Source: Roseomonas gilardii
GTDB taxonomy: Bacteria > Pseudomonadota > Alphaproteobacteria > Acetobacterales > Acetobacteraceae
Direction of reading: 5' to 3'
DNA length: 64,000 bases
NCBI RefSeq assembly: GCF_001941945.1
Contig: NZ_CP015583.1
Coordinates: 1,626,001-1,690,000 of the forward strand
Shown here in pieces: positions 37,501 through 45,564 of this stretch. The notes under the pieces are model-generated. The model did no database searches. It saw only the letters and a program-made list of their open reading frames with translations, and was not told the DNA's origin. Numbering within the stretch: the stretch's first letter is position 1; each line of letters starts with the position of its first letter. A program made the position numbers and the translations under genes.

Positions 37501-38340
37501 GCCTCCGGCGTCGCCCTCGGCCTCGCCTACACGCGGGGCGAAAGCCTGTCGCTCGATGTCGGCTCCACGCCGATCGGCTACCGCGTGCAGAACATGGTGG
37601 GCGGGCTGGAGCTCGCCCCTTCGCTGAACGGCAACCTGCGCCTGCGCCTGACCGGCGAGCGCCGGGCCATGACCGACAGCCTGCTCGCCTGGGCCGGGCA
37701 GCGCGACCCGGTCACCAGCCGGGTCTGGGGCGGCGTGGTGCGCAACACCGGGCGCGGCCAGTTCGAATGGAGCGCGGGCCGGGCGAATTTCTATGCCGGC
37801 GGCGGCTACTCGCAGGTCGAGGGCAAGGGGGTCGCGGACAACAACCGGATCGAGGCCGGGGCGGGCATGAGCTATGCCTTCTTCCGGCGGCCGGACGAGG
37901 AACTGACCAGCGGGCTCGACCTCGTCTATCTCTCCTACGACAAGAACCTCCGCTTCTTCACCCTGGGCCAAGGCGGCTATTTCAGCCCGCAGAACTATGT
38001 CGCGGCGAATATCCCGATCGACTACCGCGCCCGGATGGGGAACCTCTCCTACCATCTCGGCGGCCAGATCGGCCTCGCGCATTTCAAGGAGGATCGCTCT
38101 CCGCTCTTCCCCAACGACCCGGCCCTGCAGGCCCAGGCCGAGTCGCGGGCGGCGGCGGATTCCACGCAGAGCGCCTATTACAGCGGCCAGACGCAGACCA
38201 GCCTGGTTGGCGGCGTGCGGGCGGATGCGGAATACGCCATCACGCCGCAGTTCAAGGTCGGCGGGCTGCTCCGCTACGACCGCGCGGCGGACTGGAACGA
38301 GGTGCGCGCCATGCTCTTCGCGCGCTACCGCTTCGACTGA
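34564..38340 (+). CDS. bcsC: Cellulose synthase outer-membrane export protein BcsC
   Basis: A 1258-residue periplasmic TPR scaffold plus outer-membrane beta barrel that exports the glucan chain. Signal peptide with cleavage after AWA (residue 26); residues about 30-830 are tandem TPR-like repeats (for example ALSGLAQAQAQQGDRAAADR, ALGGLGLVRLRQGRNSEAK); residues about 900-1258 match the BCSC C-terminal barrel and end in the outer-membrane signal ARYRFD. The ATG overlaps the bcsAB stop by one base. It is the last gene of the operon: no bcsD follows. Confidence 0.93.
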   Translation: MLFRRSRPYLAALLLASTALPATAWAEDRAIQVLLDQANYWRGQGRPDQVVRTLERVLAADPDNVAALSGLAQAQAQQGDRAAADRTLARLRQVAPGNAVVGSTETQLRGASADPAQVAEARRLAQAGQNAAAVARYRQIFGGDTPPDVFAQEYYQALAGAPNGYAEGRDGLKRLLDRNPGNRTLQLSYAQTLTWREGSRAEGVRLLRQLSQSPDMAQQARNSWRQALSWDGANASAIPGLEAYLERYPDDQQAQRQLAEARNPTRTPQDEAGAQRQAGFEALNGNRIAAAETAFQAVLQQSPEDSDALGGLGLVRLRQGRNSEAKTLLARAIAADPQQGRRKWGQALDGASYAGVVNTARSQIARGQVQQAEATLEAAVRQGGAEQADAQTLLGDILMRRGDAAGAERRYRAALGRRPNLPGALSGLYESLQSQGRMAEAEELAARQGGTFANSLAASRAEQIRAEAQRSADPAQAVALLQSAYASNPENPWVRLDLARAMARQGRGAEGRALMQELVQRSASADNLYAAALFAQEEGRASEAASLIERIPLRLRSADASRLLRATAVQSEIAAAAEPARYGQYDLARQRLMQIVARPDPTGETAAQAVRALNAVGDTRGAVELARMAVATNGKAAPAGRIALADALLDAGQGAEAAALAASLAADPRLTAQDRQRLGGLQTGIAIRESDRLNEAGDQAAAYDRLAPALSAKPQDPDVNLALARLYQGAQDPARAQEVAEAVLRRDPRNADARLAAASAAIARGQTRRAEELLAEGRTLTPNDPRVAVVEAQLARASGDTRRAQAALQRAEELRRAQLSGTQAAVPVLAAQPATMRGRGTANPFQQVALAGGEPAILATAAPAAASDPLLGDIQRQLAEVREESAPRIGPNFAGRFRSGSGGLDRLQEYSGGAEASAAMPGIGGRIAARAQLYSIDSGSMDQSTGNLRRFGTNPLVLPGASESVSAATAARLVPKDTTASGVALGLAYTRGESLSLDVGSTPIGYRVQNMVGGLELAPSLNGNLRLRLTGERRAMTDSLLAWAGQRDPVTSRVWGGVVRNTGRGQFEWSAGRANFYAGGGYSQVEGKGVADNNRIEAGAGMSYAFFRRPDEELTSGLDLVYLSYDKNLRFFTLGQGGYFSPQNYVAANIPIDYRARMGNLSYHLGGQIGLAHFKEDRSPLFPNDPALQAQAESRAAADSTQSAYYSGQTQTSLVGGVRADAEYAITPQFKVGGLLRYDRAADWNEVRAMLFARYRFD

Positions 38341-38357
38341 GCCGGATGGCGCCGGGG

Positions 38358-39266
38358 TCAGCGCCCCCGGGGGCCGGGCGGGGCTTCGCCCAGGCTCCGT
38401 TCCTCGGTGCCCAGCGCCTCCGCCAGTCGGACCGTGGCGCTGCCAGGCTGGGCGGGCTGCTGCTGGGTCGGAGCCGGCGCCCAGCCGGTCAGCGTCAGGA
38501 GGCGCAGGGTGACGGGCACCGGCTCATCCGGTGCTGCCCCCCCCGCCAACCGGGCCAGTGCCGCCGGGAACAGTGCGCGCGGCACCGGGCGCGAGTCCCG
38601 GGCCAGGACCGCGTTGGTTTCCCCGGCCGCACGCAGGTCGCGCAGCAGGGCGAGCGGCGAGCGATAGGCGAGGCGAAGGGTCTCCGCATCCGCCACCGGC
38701 AAGGCGAACCCCGCCCGCTGCAACAGGGCCGCGCCGTCCGAGACCTCCGGGAAGGGCGAGACACGCGGCGAGACGCCGCCACGCAGCGCCTCCTCCTCGG
38801 CGGCCAGGGACTCGCGCAGGTTCTGCAGGGTGCCCAGCGCCGGGACGCTGGCCAGGAAGAGTCCGTCCGGGCGCAGCGTGCGCCGGATCTGTACCAGGGC
38901 ACCGGGAAGGTCGTTCACCCAGTGCAGCGACAGGCTGGCCACCACCAGGTCGAAGCTGTTCTCGGCGAAGGGCAGCCATTCCTCGTCCCCGGCGACCGGC
39001 AGGCCGCCAGCCTGCCGCGCCAGGGCCACGGACATGTCCATGGACACCACCTGTCCGACGCCGCGGGCGTGCAGCCGCGGCGCCACCACGCCCCGTCCGC
39101 CGAGGTCGAGGGCGCGGTCGAAGCGCAGCGTGAAGTCGTCCAGACGGTCCAGCAGCCGGTCGGCGGCTTCTTCCAGGATGGGGGCCACCCGACTCAGGCT
39201 TCCGGCGGAGCGGTCGCGGCGGAGGCGGTGGAGGTGGCGGTCGAAGACCTGATGCGGCGCGGACAT
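38358..39266 (-). CDS. SAM-dependent methyltransferase-fold protein, NDUFAF5/BioC-like
   Basis: A 302-residue class I methyltransferase-fold protein. It begins with QVFDRHLHRLRRDRS, which matches the alphaproteobacterial relatives of mitochondrial complex I assembly factor NDUFAF5 (there an arginine hydroxylase). The SAM loop is ALDLGGRGVV, followed by MDMS, PFAENSFDLVVASLSLHWVNDLPG and a proline/glutamine-rich tail. Probable role in maturation of NADH dehydrogenase, by family only. It is divergent from comF and convergent with bcsC with only 17 bases between stops. Confidence 0.8.
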   Translation of the reverse strand: MSAPHQVFDRHLHRLRRDRSAGSLSRVAPILEEAADRLLDRLDDFTLRFDRALDLGGRGVVAPRLHARGVGQVVSMDMSVALARQAGGLPVAGDEEWLPFAENSFDLVVASLSLHWVNDLPGALVQIRRTLRPDGLFLASVPALGTLQNLRESLAAEEEALRGGVSPRVSPFPEVSDGAALLQRAGFALPVADAETLRLAYRSPLALLRDLRAAGETNAVLARDSRPVPRALFPAALARLAGGAAPDEPVPVTLRLLTLTGWAPAPTQQQPAQPGSATVRLAEALGTEERSLGEAPPGPRGR

Positions 39267-39412
39267 GCAGCGGCAGATGGCGCGAAGCGGGCCGCGGCGC
39301 CAGGGGGTAGTGCCGGCTGCCGGCGCCGGACCGGCGGGAGCCAGGGGGTAGAACGGGTGGGTGTCCGGGAAGGGGCGGTGGCTGGAGCGGGGGCGAGGGG
39401 CATGAGGGGCGG

Positions 39413-40261
39413 ATGGCGCGATGGCGCCGGGCGGGGTGGACGTTGAGCGGGATGGAAGCGGCGCCCGGCCCCTGGCGAAGCTGGGGCCGTCTCGCAGGCC
39501 GGGTGGGGGAGGGGCTGCTGGATGCGCTGCTGCCGCCCGGTTGCCTCACCTGCCGGGAGCCGGTGATGCGCCACGGCGCCTTCTGCCCCTCCTGCTTCCG
39601 GGATCTGCAACGGATCGGCGATCCGCTCTGCGACGGCTGCGGCGTGCCTTTCCTGCATGTGGAGCAGGGCGTGCCGGTCGGGGGGCGCCTCTTCTGCGCA
39701 CCCTGCGCGGAACGGCCTTTCCCCTTCGCCCGGGCGCGCGCCGCTTTCGTCTATGGGGAGGTGCCGAAGCGCCTGATCCTGCCCTTCAAGCATGGCGACC
39801 GTCCCGATCTGGCGCGCCCGATCGCGCGCGCCATGGCGCTGGCGGGTCAGGAGCTGCTGGCGGAGGCCGGAATCCTGGTTCCGGTGCCGCTGCACTGGCG
39901 GCGCCTGCTGCGGCGCCGATACAACCAATCGGCCCTGCTGGCGCGTCATCTGGGGCGGCATGCCGCGAGGCCCTGGCTGCCCGACGGGCTGCGCCGGACC
40001 CGCGGCACGGCCTCCCTGGGTGGTCTTGGCGCGGCCGGACGGGTGATGGAGGTGGAAGGCGCCTTCCTGGTGACGCCCAGGGGGCGCCGCGCCATCGCCG
40101 GGCAGCGCGTGCTGCTGGTGGACGACGTGCTCACCAGCGGCGCGACCGCCGCCGCCTGCGCCCGCGCCCTGCTGGAGGCCGGGGCACGGGAGGTCGATGT
40201 GCTGGCGGCGGCCCGCGTGCTGCCCCGGGACTCGCCTGGTGCCGCGGATGGGGCCGGGTGA
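39413..40261 (+). CDS. ComF family phosphoribosyltransferase-like protein
   Basis: A 282-residue double-zinc-ribbon plus phosphoribosyltransferase-fold protein, the ComF/GntX family. N-terminal cysteine pairs occur in PGCLTCREPV, FCPSCFRDL, CDGCGVPF and FCAPCAERP; VPLHWRRLLRRRYNQSALLA and the PRPP loop VLLVDDVLTSGATA follow. ComF helps natural transformation in Bacillus and Haemophilus; the role here is unknown. An alternative ATG at 39452 would remove 13 residues. grx follows in the same direction after 40 bases. Confidence 0.85.
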   Translation: MARWRRAGWTLSGMEAAPGPWRSWGRLAGRVGEGLLDALLPPGCLTCREPVMRHGAFCPSCFRDLQRIGDPLCDGCGVPFLHVEQGVPVGGRLFCAPCAERPFPFARARAAFVYGEVPKRLILPFKHGDRPDLARPIARAMALAGQELLAEAGILVPVPLHWRRLLRRRYNQSALLARHLGRHAARPWLPDGLRRTRGTASLGGLGAAGRVMEVEGAFLVTPRGRRAIAGQRVLLVDDVLTSGATAAACARALLEAGAREVDVLAAARVLPRDSPGAADGAG

Positions 40262-40301
40262 CGGCTTGACCCGGAGGCTTGGCGGAACGAATTGAAGGGA
40301 C

Positions 40302-40559
40302 ATGGCCAAGGTCGAGATCTTCACCACCCCCTTCTGTCCCTATTGCGCGCGCGCGAAGACGCTGCTGACGCGCAAGGGCGTCGTTTTCGAGGAATCTGAT
40401 GCGCCGCATGGGTCCCCGGCGCGCGAGGAAGCGGTCCGCCGGTCCGGCGGCCGCACCACGGTACCGCAGATCTTCATCGACGGAGAGGCGATCGGCGGCT
40501 GCGACGATCTCTTCGCGCTGGACCGCGCGGGCAAGCTGGACGGCCTGCTGGCGGCCTGA
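40302..40559 (+). CDS. grxC: Glutaredoxin 3
   Basis: An 85-residue dithiol glutaredoxin using glutathione to reduce protein disulfides. Active site C12-P-Y-C15, cis-Pro loop TTVPQIFIDG and the C-terminal GGCDDLFALDRAGKLDGLL, all as in GrxC. Lies between comF and the DUF1178 gene on the same strand; this comF-grxC-DUF1178 order is common in alphaproteobacteria. Confidence 0.95.
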   Translation: MAKVEIFTTPFCPYCARAKTLLTRKGVVFEESDAPHGSPAREEAVRRSGGRTTVPQIFIDGEAIGGCDDLFALDRAGKLDGLLAA

Positions 40560-40741
40560 CCCCCGCGCCCGGCGTGGCGTCCGCCGGGGGTTCCGGCGGG
40601 TGGGCATGGCCGTACTGGCACCCGGGAGGCCCCAGTGCCAAATAGGGGGCTGGACGGGTGTATGGCTTGCGGGACCGGAATGCTGGCGTCCCGGCCCCCA
40701 TGGGGTGGCGTGGCGCTGACGGAGCCGAGAACAGGACAGGG

Positions 40742-41242
40742 ATGATCCACTACCAGCTGCGTTGCGAAGGCGGCCACGAGTTCGATGGCTGGTTCAAGGA
40801 CAGTGCCGGTTTCGAGAAACTCGCCAGGGCTGGCCTCGTGGAATGTCCGGTCTGCGGCGGGACACAGGTCCAGCGCGCGCTGATGGCGCCCGCGATCGCG
40901 AAGCCGCGGCCGGAGGCCGGCCCTGTGGCCGGTCCGGCCCTTCCCGATGCGGCGGCTCCCTCGCCGCCCGTGCCCGCCGCACCGGGCCCCGCGACCCAGC
41001 CCGTGGCAGCGGGGCCGATGCCCGCCCAGGTCATGGCGCTACTGCAGCGCATCCGCGCCGAGGTCGAGCGCAACTGCGACTATGTGGGCAGCGAATTCAG
41101 CGAGGAGGCGCGGCGGATGCAGGCGGGCGAGAGCGAGCGCCGGGGCATCTATGGCGAGGCCACGGATGCCGAGGCCGAGGCACTGCGCGACGAGGGCATC
41201 GAGATCGCCCGCATCCCCTGGGTGCCCCGGTCGGATGGGTGA
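40742..41242 (+). CDS. DUF1178 family protein
   Basis: A 166-residue protein of unknown function. N-terminal zinc-ribbon-like part: IHYQLRCEGGHEFDGWF with a Cys at 8, then CPVCGG with two more Cys, followed by a Pro/Ala-rich linker and the conserved C-terminal half (VERNCDYVGSEFSEEARRM, ESERRGIYGEAT, IPWVPR). ATG at 40742. Conserved next to grxC in alphaproteobacteria, which is the only hint of function. Confidence 0.88.
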   Translation: MIHYQLRCEGGHEFDGWFKDSAGFEKLARAGLVECPVCGGTQVQRALMAPAIAKPRPEAGPVAGPALPDAAAPSPPVPAAPGPATQPVAAGPMPAQVMALLQRIRAEVERNCDYVGSEFSEEARRMQAGESERRGIYGEATDAEAEALRDEGIEIARIPWVPRSDG

Positions 41243-41311
41243 TGTCCTTTGCCGTGGCGGGGGCTACGTCAGGACGCCCTGCCACGGTGACGCGATCCGG
41301 CGTGCCGGCTG

Positions 41312-43735
41312 ATGGAAAGGCTGGAGCGCTGGGAGCGCGACACCGGATCCGCCCTGGCCAGCGATTTTTCCGACCCTGGCCTGCCTTTCCTCGTCGTCGC
41401 CGGCTACAGCCCGGCGCCCATGGTGCTGACCGATCCGGCGCGCGCGGACAACCCGATCGTCTTCGCCAATGCCGCCTTCCTTCAGATGACGGGCTATGCC
41501 GGCTGGGAAGTGCTGGGCCGGAACTGCCGCTTCCTCCAGGGCCCCGCCACGGACCGCGCCACGGTGGCCGCCCTCCGGGACGCTCTGGAGGGCGCGCGCG
41601 ACATCACCGTCGAGCTGCTGAACTACCGGCGGGACGGGACGCCCTTCCGCAACGAGGTCCGCATCGGCCCGCTGCGGGACGCGCAGGGCCAGGTCCGCTA
41701 TTTCCTGGCCACGCTACACGACGTGACCGTGGCCCGCGACGTCATGCGGGTCGAGCGGGCGTTGCGCGTCAGCGAGGCGGGCGCGCGCCTCGCGGTGGAG
41801 GCGAGCGGCCTCGGCACCTGGGACCTCGACGTCGCCAGTGGCGTGCTGCACTGGAATGTCGCCTGCTGCGTCATGTTCGGCCTACCACCGGATGACGCGC
41901 GGTCCCTGACCTATGAGGACAGCTTCCTGGCCGCCCTGCACCCGCGCATGCGCGCGCGGGTCCGCAAGGAGATGGAGGACTCTTTCTCGCCCGCCGGCAG
42001 CGGGCGGCTGACTACGGAGTTCCGGATCGTCGGGCTGCTGGACCGCCGGGAGCGCTGGCTGTCGCTGACCGGACAGAGTTTCTTCGAGGAGGGACGCTGC
42101 GTCCGCTTCGTCGGCGTGGTGAGCGACACCACGGCGCGGAAGCGCGAGGAGGAGGCGCTGCTCCGCTCCCGCGAGAAGCTGGAGGCCAGGGTCGAGCAGA
42201 GCAGCCGGGACCTGCACCGCATCTGGCAGTACTCCCAGGACATCATGGTGGTGATCCGCCAGGGGGACCTGACGGCGGAGGCGGTGAACCCGGCCTGGGA
42301 ACGCGTCCTGGGCTGGCCCGCCGAACCGCCCTCCGGGACCGGCATCCTGGGCTTCGTGCATCCGCAGGACTTGGCCCTGACCCGCGTCCAGCTCGCGCGC
42401 CTAGCGGATGGCCAGGGGGTCGAGCATTTCGAGAACCGCATCCGGCACCGGGACGGCTCCTACCGCCGGATCTCCTGGAACGTCGTGCCGGATGGCGAGT
42501 TCCTGCATGCGGTGGGCCGCGACGTGACGGTGGAGCGGCGGCAGGACGATATCCTCCGCCGCACGGAGGCGCAGCTCCGCCAGTCGCAGAAGATGGAGGC
42601 GATCGGCCAGCTCACCGGCGGCGTAGCGCATGATTTCAACAACCTGTTGCAGGTGGTGCTGGGCAATCTGGACATCCTGCAGCGCAGCCTGCCGGCCGAG
42701 GCGGGCCGGTTGCGGCGCTCGGCCGAGAATGCCGCGAGCGGTGCCCGCCGCGCGGCGGTGCTGACGCAGCGCCTCCTGGCCTTCTCCCGCCGCCAGCCCC
42801 TGGCACCGCGCGCCTTGCAGGTGAACGGGCTGGTGGAGGGGATGTCAGACCTGCTGGCCCGTACCCTGGGCGAGACCATCTCCATCCGCACCGCCCTGGC
42901 GCCGGATCTGTGGCGGGTCGAGGCTGATCCGGGGCAGTTGGAGAATGCGCTGCTGAACCTCGCGGTGAATGCGCGCGATGCCATGCCCGGCGGCGGCAGG
43001 CTGGCGATCGAGACGGAGAACCTGACCCTTACGGAAGCCATCACCCTGCGTGGCGAGGAGATGGGGCCGGGCCAGTATGTGGTGGTCAGCGTGACCGATA
43101 CCGGCACGGGCATGGACCAGGAGGTGATCGGCCGGGTCTTCGAGCCCTTCTTCACCACCAAGCCGGTGGGGCAGGGGACGGGGCTGGGCCTGTCCATGAC
43201 CTATGGCTTCGTGCGCCAGTCCGGTGGCCATGTGCGGATCTATTCGGAGCCCGGACTGGGCACCACGGTGCGGATCTACCTGCCGCGCCTGGTTTCCGCC
43301 GAGGAGGAGGCACCACCGGAGGCGGAGCCCGCGCCGGCCGCCCGCGCCCGGCAGGAAAGCATCCTGGTGGTGGAGGACGACGCCGATGTCCGCAGCTACT
43401 CGGTGGAGGTGCTGTCGGAGCTCGGCTATCAGGTGATCGAGGCGGAGGACGGGCCGGGCACGCTGCGGCTGCTGGAGGATTCGCCCTCGCTGGTGCCGGA
43501 CCTGCTGTTTTCCGACGTGGTGCTGCCCAACGGCATGAACGGGGCGGAGCTGGCGGCGCGGGCGCGGCTGCTGCGGCCGGGGATGAAGGTGCTCTTCACC
43601 AGCGGCTATGCCCGCGACGCCCTGACGCATCACGGCCGGCTGGATGCGGGCGTGGAGGTGATCGGCAAGCCCTTCACCTTCGCCGAGCTGGCGGCGCGGG
43701 TGCGTGGGGTGCTGGACGGGCCGCCGGGCCGCTGA
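41312..43735 (+). CDS. LOV-domain hybrid histidine kinase (blue-light sensor)
   Basis: An 807-residue cytosolic kinase without transmembrane segments. Domains: LOV (about 28-140) with the flavin-binding motif GRNCRFLQG and photoactive Cys72, FANAAFLQMTGY and LLNYRRDGTPFRNEV; PAS (about 150-275); coiled coil; PAS (about 300-410); HisKA with GGVAHDFNNLLQ; HATPase_c with NAVNARDAMP, DTGTGM and GLGLSM; C-terminal receiver with VVEDDADVR and the acceptor Asp in FSDVVLP. All residues for a light-driven cysteinyl-flavin cycle are present. No separate output regulator is adjacent. Confidence 0.9.
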   Translation: MERLERWERDTGSALASDFSDPGLPFLVVAGYSPAPMVLTDPARADNPIVFANAAFLQMTGYAGWEVLGRNCRFLQGPATDRATVAALRDALEGARDITVELLNYRRDGTPFRNEVRIGPLRDAQGQVRYFLATLHDVTVARDVMRVERALRVSEAGARLAVEASGLGTWDLDVASGVLHWNVACCVMFGLPPDDARSLTYEDSFLAALHPRMRARVRKEMEDSFSPAGSGRLTTEFRIVGLLDRRERWLSLTGQSFFEEGRCVRFVGVVSDTTARKREEEALLRSREKLEARVEQSSRDLHRIWQYSQDIMVVIRQGDLTAEAVNPAWERVLGWPAEPPSGTGILGFVHPQDLALTRVQLARLADGQGVEHFENRIRHRDGSYRRISWNVVPDGEFLHAVGRDVTVERRQDDILRRTEAQLRQSQKMEAIGQLTGGVAHDFNNLLQVVLGNLDILQRSLPAEAGRLRRSAENAASGARRAAVLTQRLLAFSRRQPLAPRALQVNGLVEGMSDLLARTLGETISIRTALAPDLWRVEADPGQLENALLNLAVNARDAMPGGGRLAIETENLTLTEAITLRGEEMGPGQYVVVSVTDTGTGMDQEVIGRVFEPFFTTKPVGQGTGLGLSMTYGFVRQSGGHVRIYSEPGLGTTVRIYLPRLVSAEEEAPPEAEPAPAARARQESILVVEDDADVRSYSVEVLSELGYQVIEAEDGPGTLRLLEDSPSLVPDLLFSDVVLPNGMNGAELAARARLLRPGMKVLFTSGYARDALTHHGRLDAGVEVIGKPFTFAELAARVRGVLDGPPGR

Positions 43736-43835
43736 GCGCCCACCGCTGGGGGCCGTGCCCCGGAACGCGGCGGGCGGCCTTGCCGGGAATCGCCGGGGGC
43801 GGGAAGCTGCCGGGCGGACACGGATGGGAACCGGC

Positions 43836-44867
43836 ATGAAGGTCTTCTGGGACGACCGGCAACTGGCGCATGCGCCGCGCTTCTTCCTGCAGCGGGGGCG
43901 GTTGCGGCCGCATTTCGAGGTTCCGGCCCGGGCGGAGGCGCTGCTCGCGGCCTGCCGGCGCATGGGGCTGGAGATCGCCGCCCCGGCGGAGGCGGACGCC
44001 GCGGCCCTCGGCACGGTCCATGCCCCGGACTACCTGGACTTCCTGCGGACCGCCCTGACGGAATGGGAGGCCATGCCGGGCCATGGGGAGGAGGTGGTGC
44101 CCAACATGCACCCCTCGCCCGAGATGCTGGCCCAGGGCGCGCGGCGTTCCGCCACGATCATCGGCAAGACCGGCTGGTACACCGCCGACACCTCCTGCCC
44201 GATCGGGCCGGGAACCTGGGAGGCTTCCGCGCTGGCGGCGGCCGGTGCCCTGGCCGCGGCCGAGGTGGTGGCGGGCGGCGGTTCCGCCTATGCGCTGGCG
44301 CGGCCGCCCGGGCACCACGCCTATGCCGCCCGGGCCGGCGGGCACTGCTACCTGAACAACGCGGCCCTGGCGGCGGAGCGGCTGCGTGCCCGGGGCGCGG
44401 GCAAGGTCGCCGTGCTCGACATCGACAGCCACCACGGCAACGGCACCCAGGGCATCTTCTGGGAGCGCGACGACGTGCTCTTCGTGTCGGTCCATGGCGA
44501 TCCGGACCGCTACTACCCCTGGTATGTCGGCCATGCCGACGAGCGTGGCGGGGGGATGGGCGCCGGGTTCAACCTGAACCTGCCGCTGGCCCTGGGCAGC
44601 GGCGATCCGGAATGGCTGGAGGCGATCGGCACCGGCCTGGGCGCCATCCGGGACTTCGGCGCGGAGGCGCTGGTGGTCAGCCTGGGCTTCGATGCCTCGA
44701 AGGACGAGCCGCTGAACGCCCTCTCGGTCACCGAGGACGGTTTCGCCCGGGCCGGCGAGGCCATCGGCGGCCTGCTCCTGCCCACCGCCATCGTGCAGGA
44801 AGGCGGCTATGCCGTGGAGGTGATCGGCGGGCTGCTGGAACGCTTCCTGACCGGCTTCGGGCGCTGA
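43836..44867 (+). CDS. Acetylpolyamine amidohydrolase (histone-deacetylase family)
   Basis: A 343-residue zinc hydrolase very similar in length and pattern to bacterial acetylpolyamine amidohydrolase (ApaH/APAH). Seen: catalytic His pair His160-His161 in ARPPGHHAY, zinc ligands Asp197 and His199 in DIDSHHGNGTQ, Asp286 in GFDASKDEP and transition-state Tyr325 in EGGYAVE. It should remove acetyl groups from polyamines or related small amides, in the cytosol. The ATG at 43836 is preferred (an ATG 12 bases upstream would add four residues). It converges on a small lipoprotein gene, with a hairpin between. Confidence 0.9.
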   Translation: MKVFWDDRQLAHAPRFFLQRGRLRPHFEVPARAEALLAACRRMGLEIAAPAEADAAALGTVHAPDYLDFLRTALTEWEAMPGHGEEVVPNMHPSPEMLAQGARRSATIIGKTGWYTADTSCPIGPGTWEASALAAAGALAAAEVVAGGGSAYALARPPGHHAYAARAGGHCYLNNAALAAERLRARGAGKVAVLDIDSHHGNGTQGIFWERDDVLFVSVHGDPDRYYPWYVGHADERGGGMGAGFNLNLPLALGSGDPEWLEAIGTGLGAIRDFGAEALVVSLGFDASKDEPLNALSVTEDGFARAGEAIGGLLLPTAIVQEGGYAVEVIGGLLERFLTGFGR

Positions 44868-44880
44868 GGCAGGAGCGCCG

Positions 44881-44898
44881 CCGGGCCTGACGGCCCGG
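44881..44898. terminator. Hairpin between convergent apaH-like and lipoprotein genes
   Basis: CCGGGCC and GGCCCGG form a perfect 7-bp stem around TGAC, 13 bases after the amidohydrolase stop and touching the stop of the lipoprotein gene in its restored frame. No T tract. Confidence 0.5.
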
Positions 44899-45532
44899 TC
44901 AGCGAAACGGGTTGCTGCGCGGCAAGGCCGGGGTGTTCCACTGCTCGATCTTGCGGAGAAGTTCCGCCTCGCTTCCGGGAAAGGTGCTGTGGAGGATGCA
45001 GGGCTGCTGCCCCCGTGCTTTGCAGTCCTCCGACCGGCGGCGCATCTCCGTTCAGTTCGGTGAAGGGCTCCAGTGCCACCGTCTCCATGCAGGATGGCGG
45101 GTCGCGCCTCTGGTGGCCGATCTCGTAGCGGATCTCCGGCTCGCCGGGCCGCCAGGACGTGACGATGCTGAAGCAGCGCATGCCCTCCGCATCGCGGCCA
45201 AGCCAGTCCCTGCGGCGGACCGGATAGCGCGCCAGCAGATAGGTCCGCTCTCCCCCGAGCAGCGAACTAGCGCGCCAGGGCGTGGACTCGATCTCCGCCG
45301 GCCCGGTGCCGTCCTTCTCGTAATCGAGGAGCATGTGGAAGGCAGCGGAGCGGCGGTAGCCCTCGGGCAGCGGGGGCGGCGGTTCGCCCGGCTTACGGGA
45401 GATGCCTCCGCAGGCGGCGAGGCCGACCAAGGCGAGAACGAGCGTGGCCGCCGGGAACAGGGCAGCACGCCGGATTGAGGCAGGAAGCAGGGCGGACGAC
45501 TCCGAAAGGCGCGGCACGGCATTGTCGTGCAC
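44899..45532 (-). CDS. Small lipoprotein gene with an apparent +1 frameshift
   Basis: No known family recognised. The first about 160 codons give a signal peptide with lipobox LAAC (Cys41 counted from the GTG at 45532, which has AAGGGA just upstream), then DYEKDGTGPAEIESTPW, RDWLGRDAEGMRCFSI and PPSCMETVALEPFTELN. After this the open frame loses coding character and would run into the neighbouring amidohydrolase gene. One base further on (shift near 45049) a second frame reads EMRRRSEDCKARGQQPC onward for about 45 residues and stops at 44899 with strong G/C third positions. I read this as one protein of about 210 residues interrupted by a single inserted base or a sequencing error. It is 32 bases downstream of ubiG on the same strand. 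Confidence 0.5.
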
Positions 45533-45564
45533 GTTTCCCTTCGGAAACAACCCAAGGTTGCATG

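Noticed and set aside
38341..38357. A missing bcsD after bcsC
   Set aside because: Only 17 bases separate the bcsC stop from the convergent methyltransferase stop, so no bcsD, intact or broken, can be present here.
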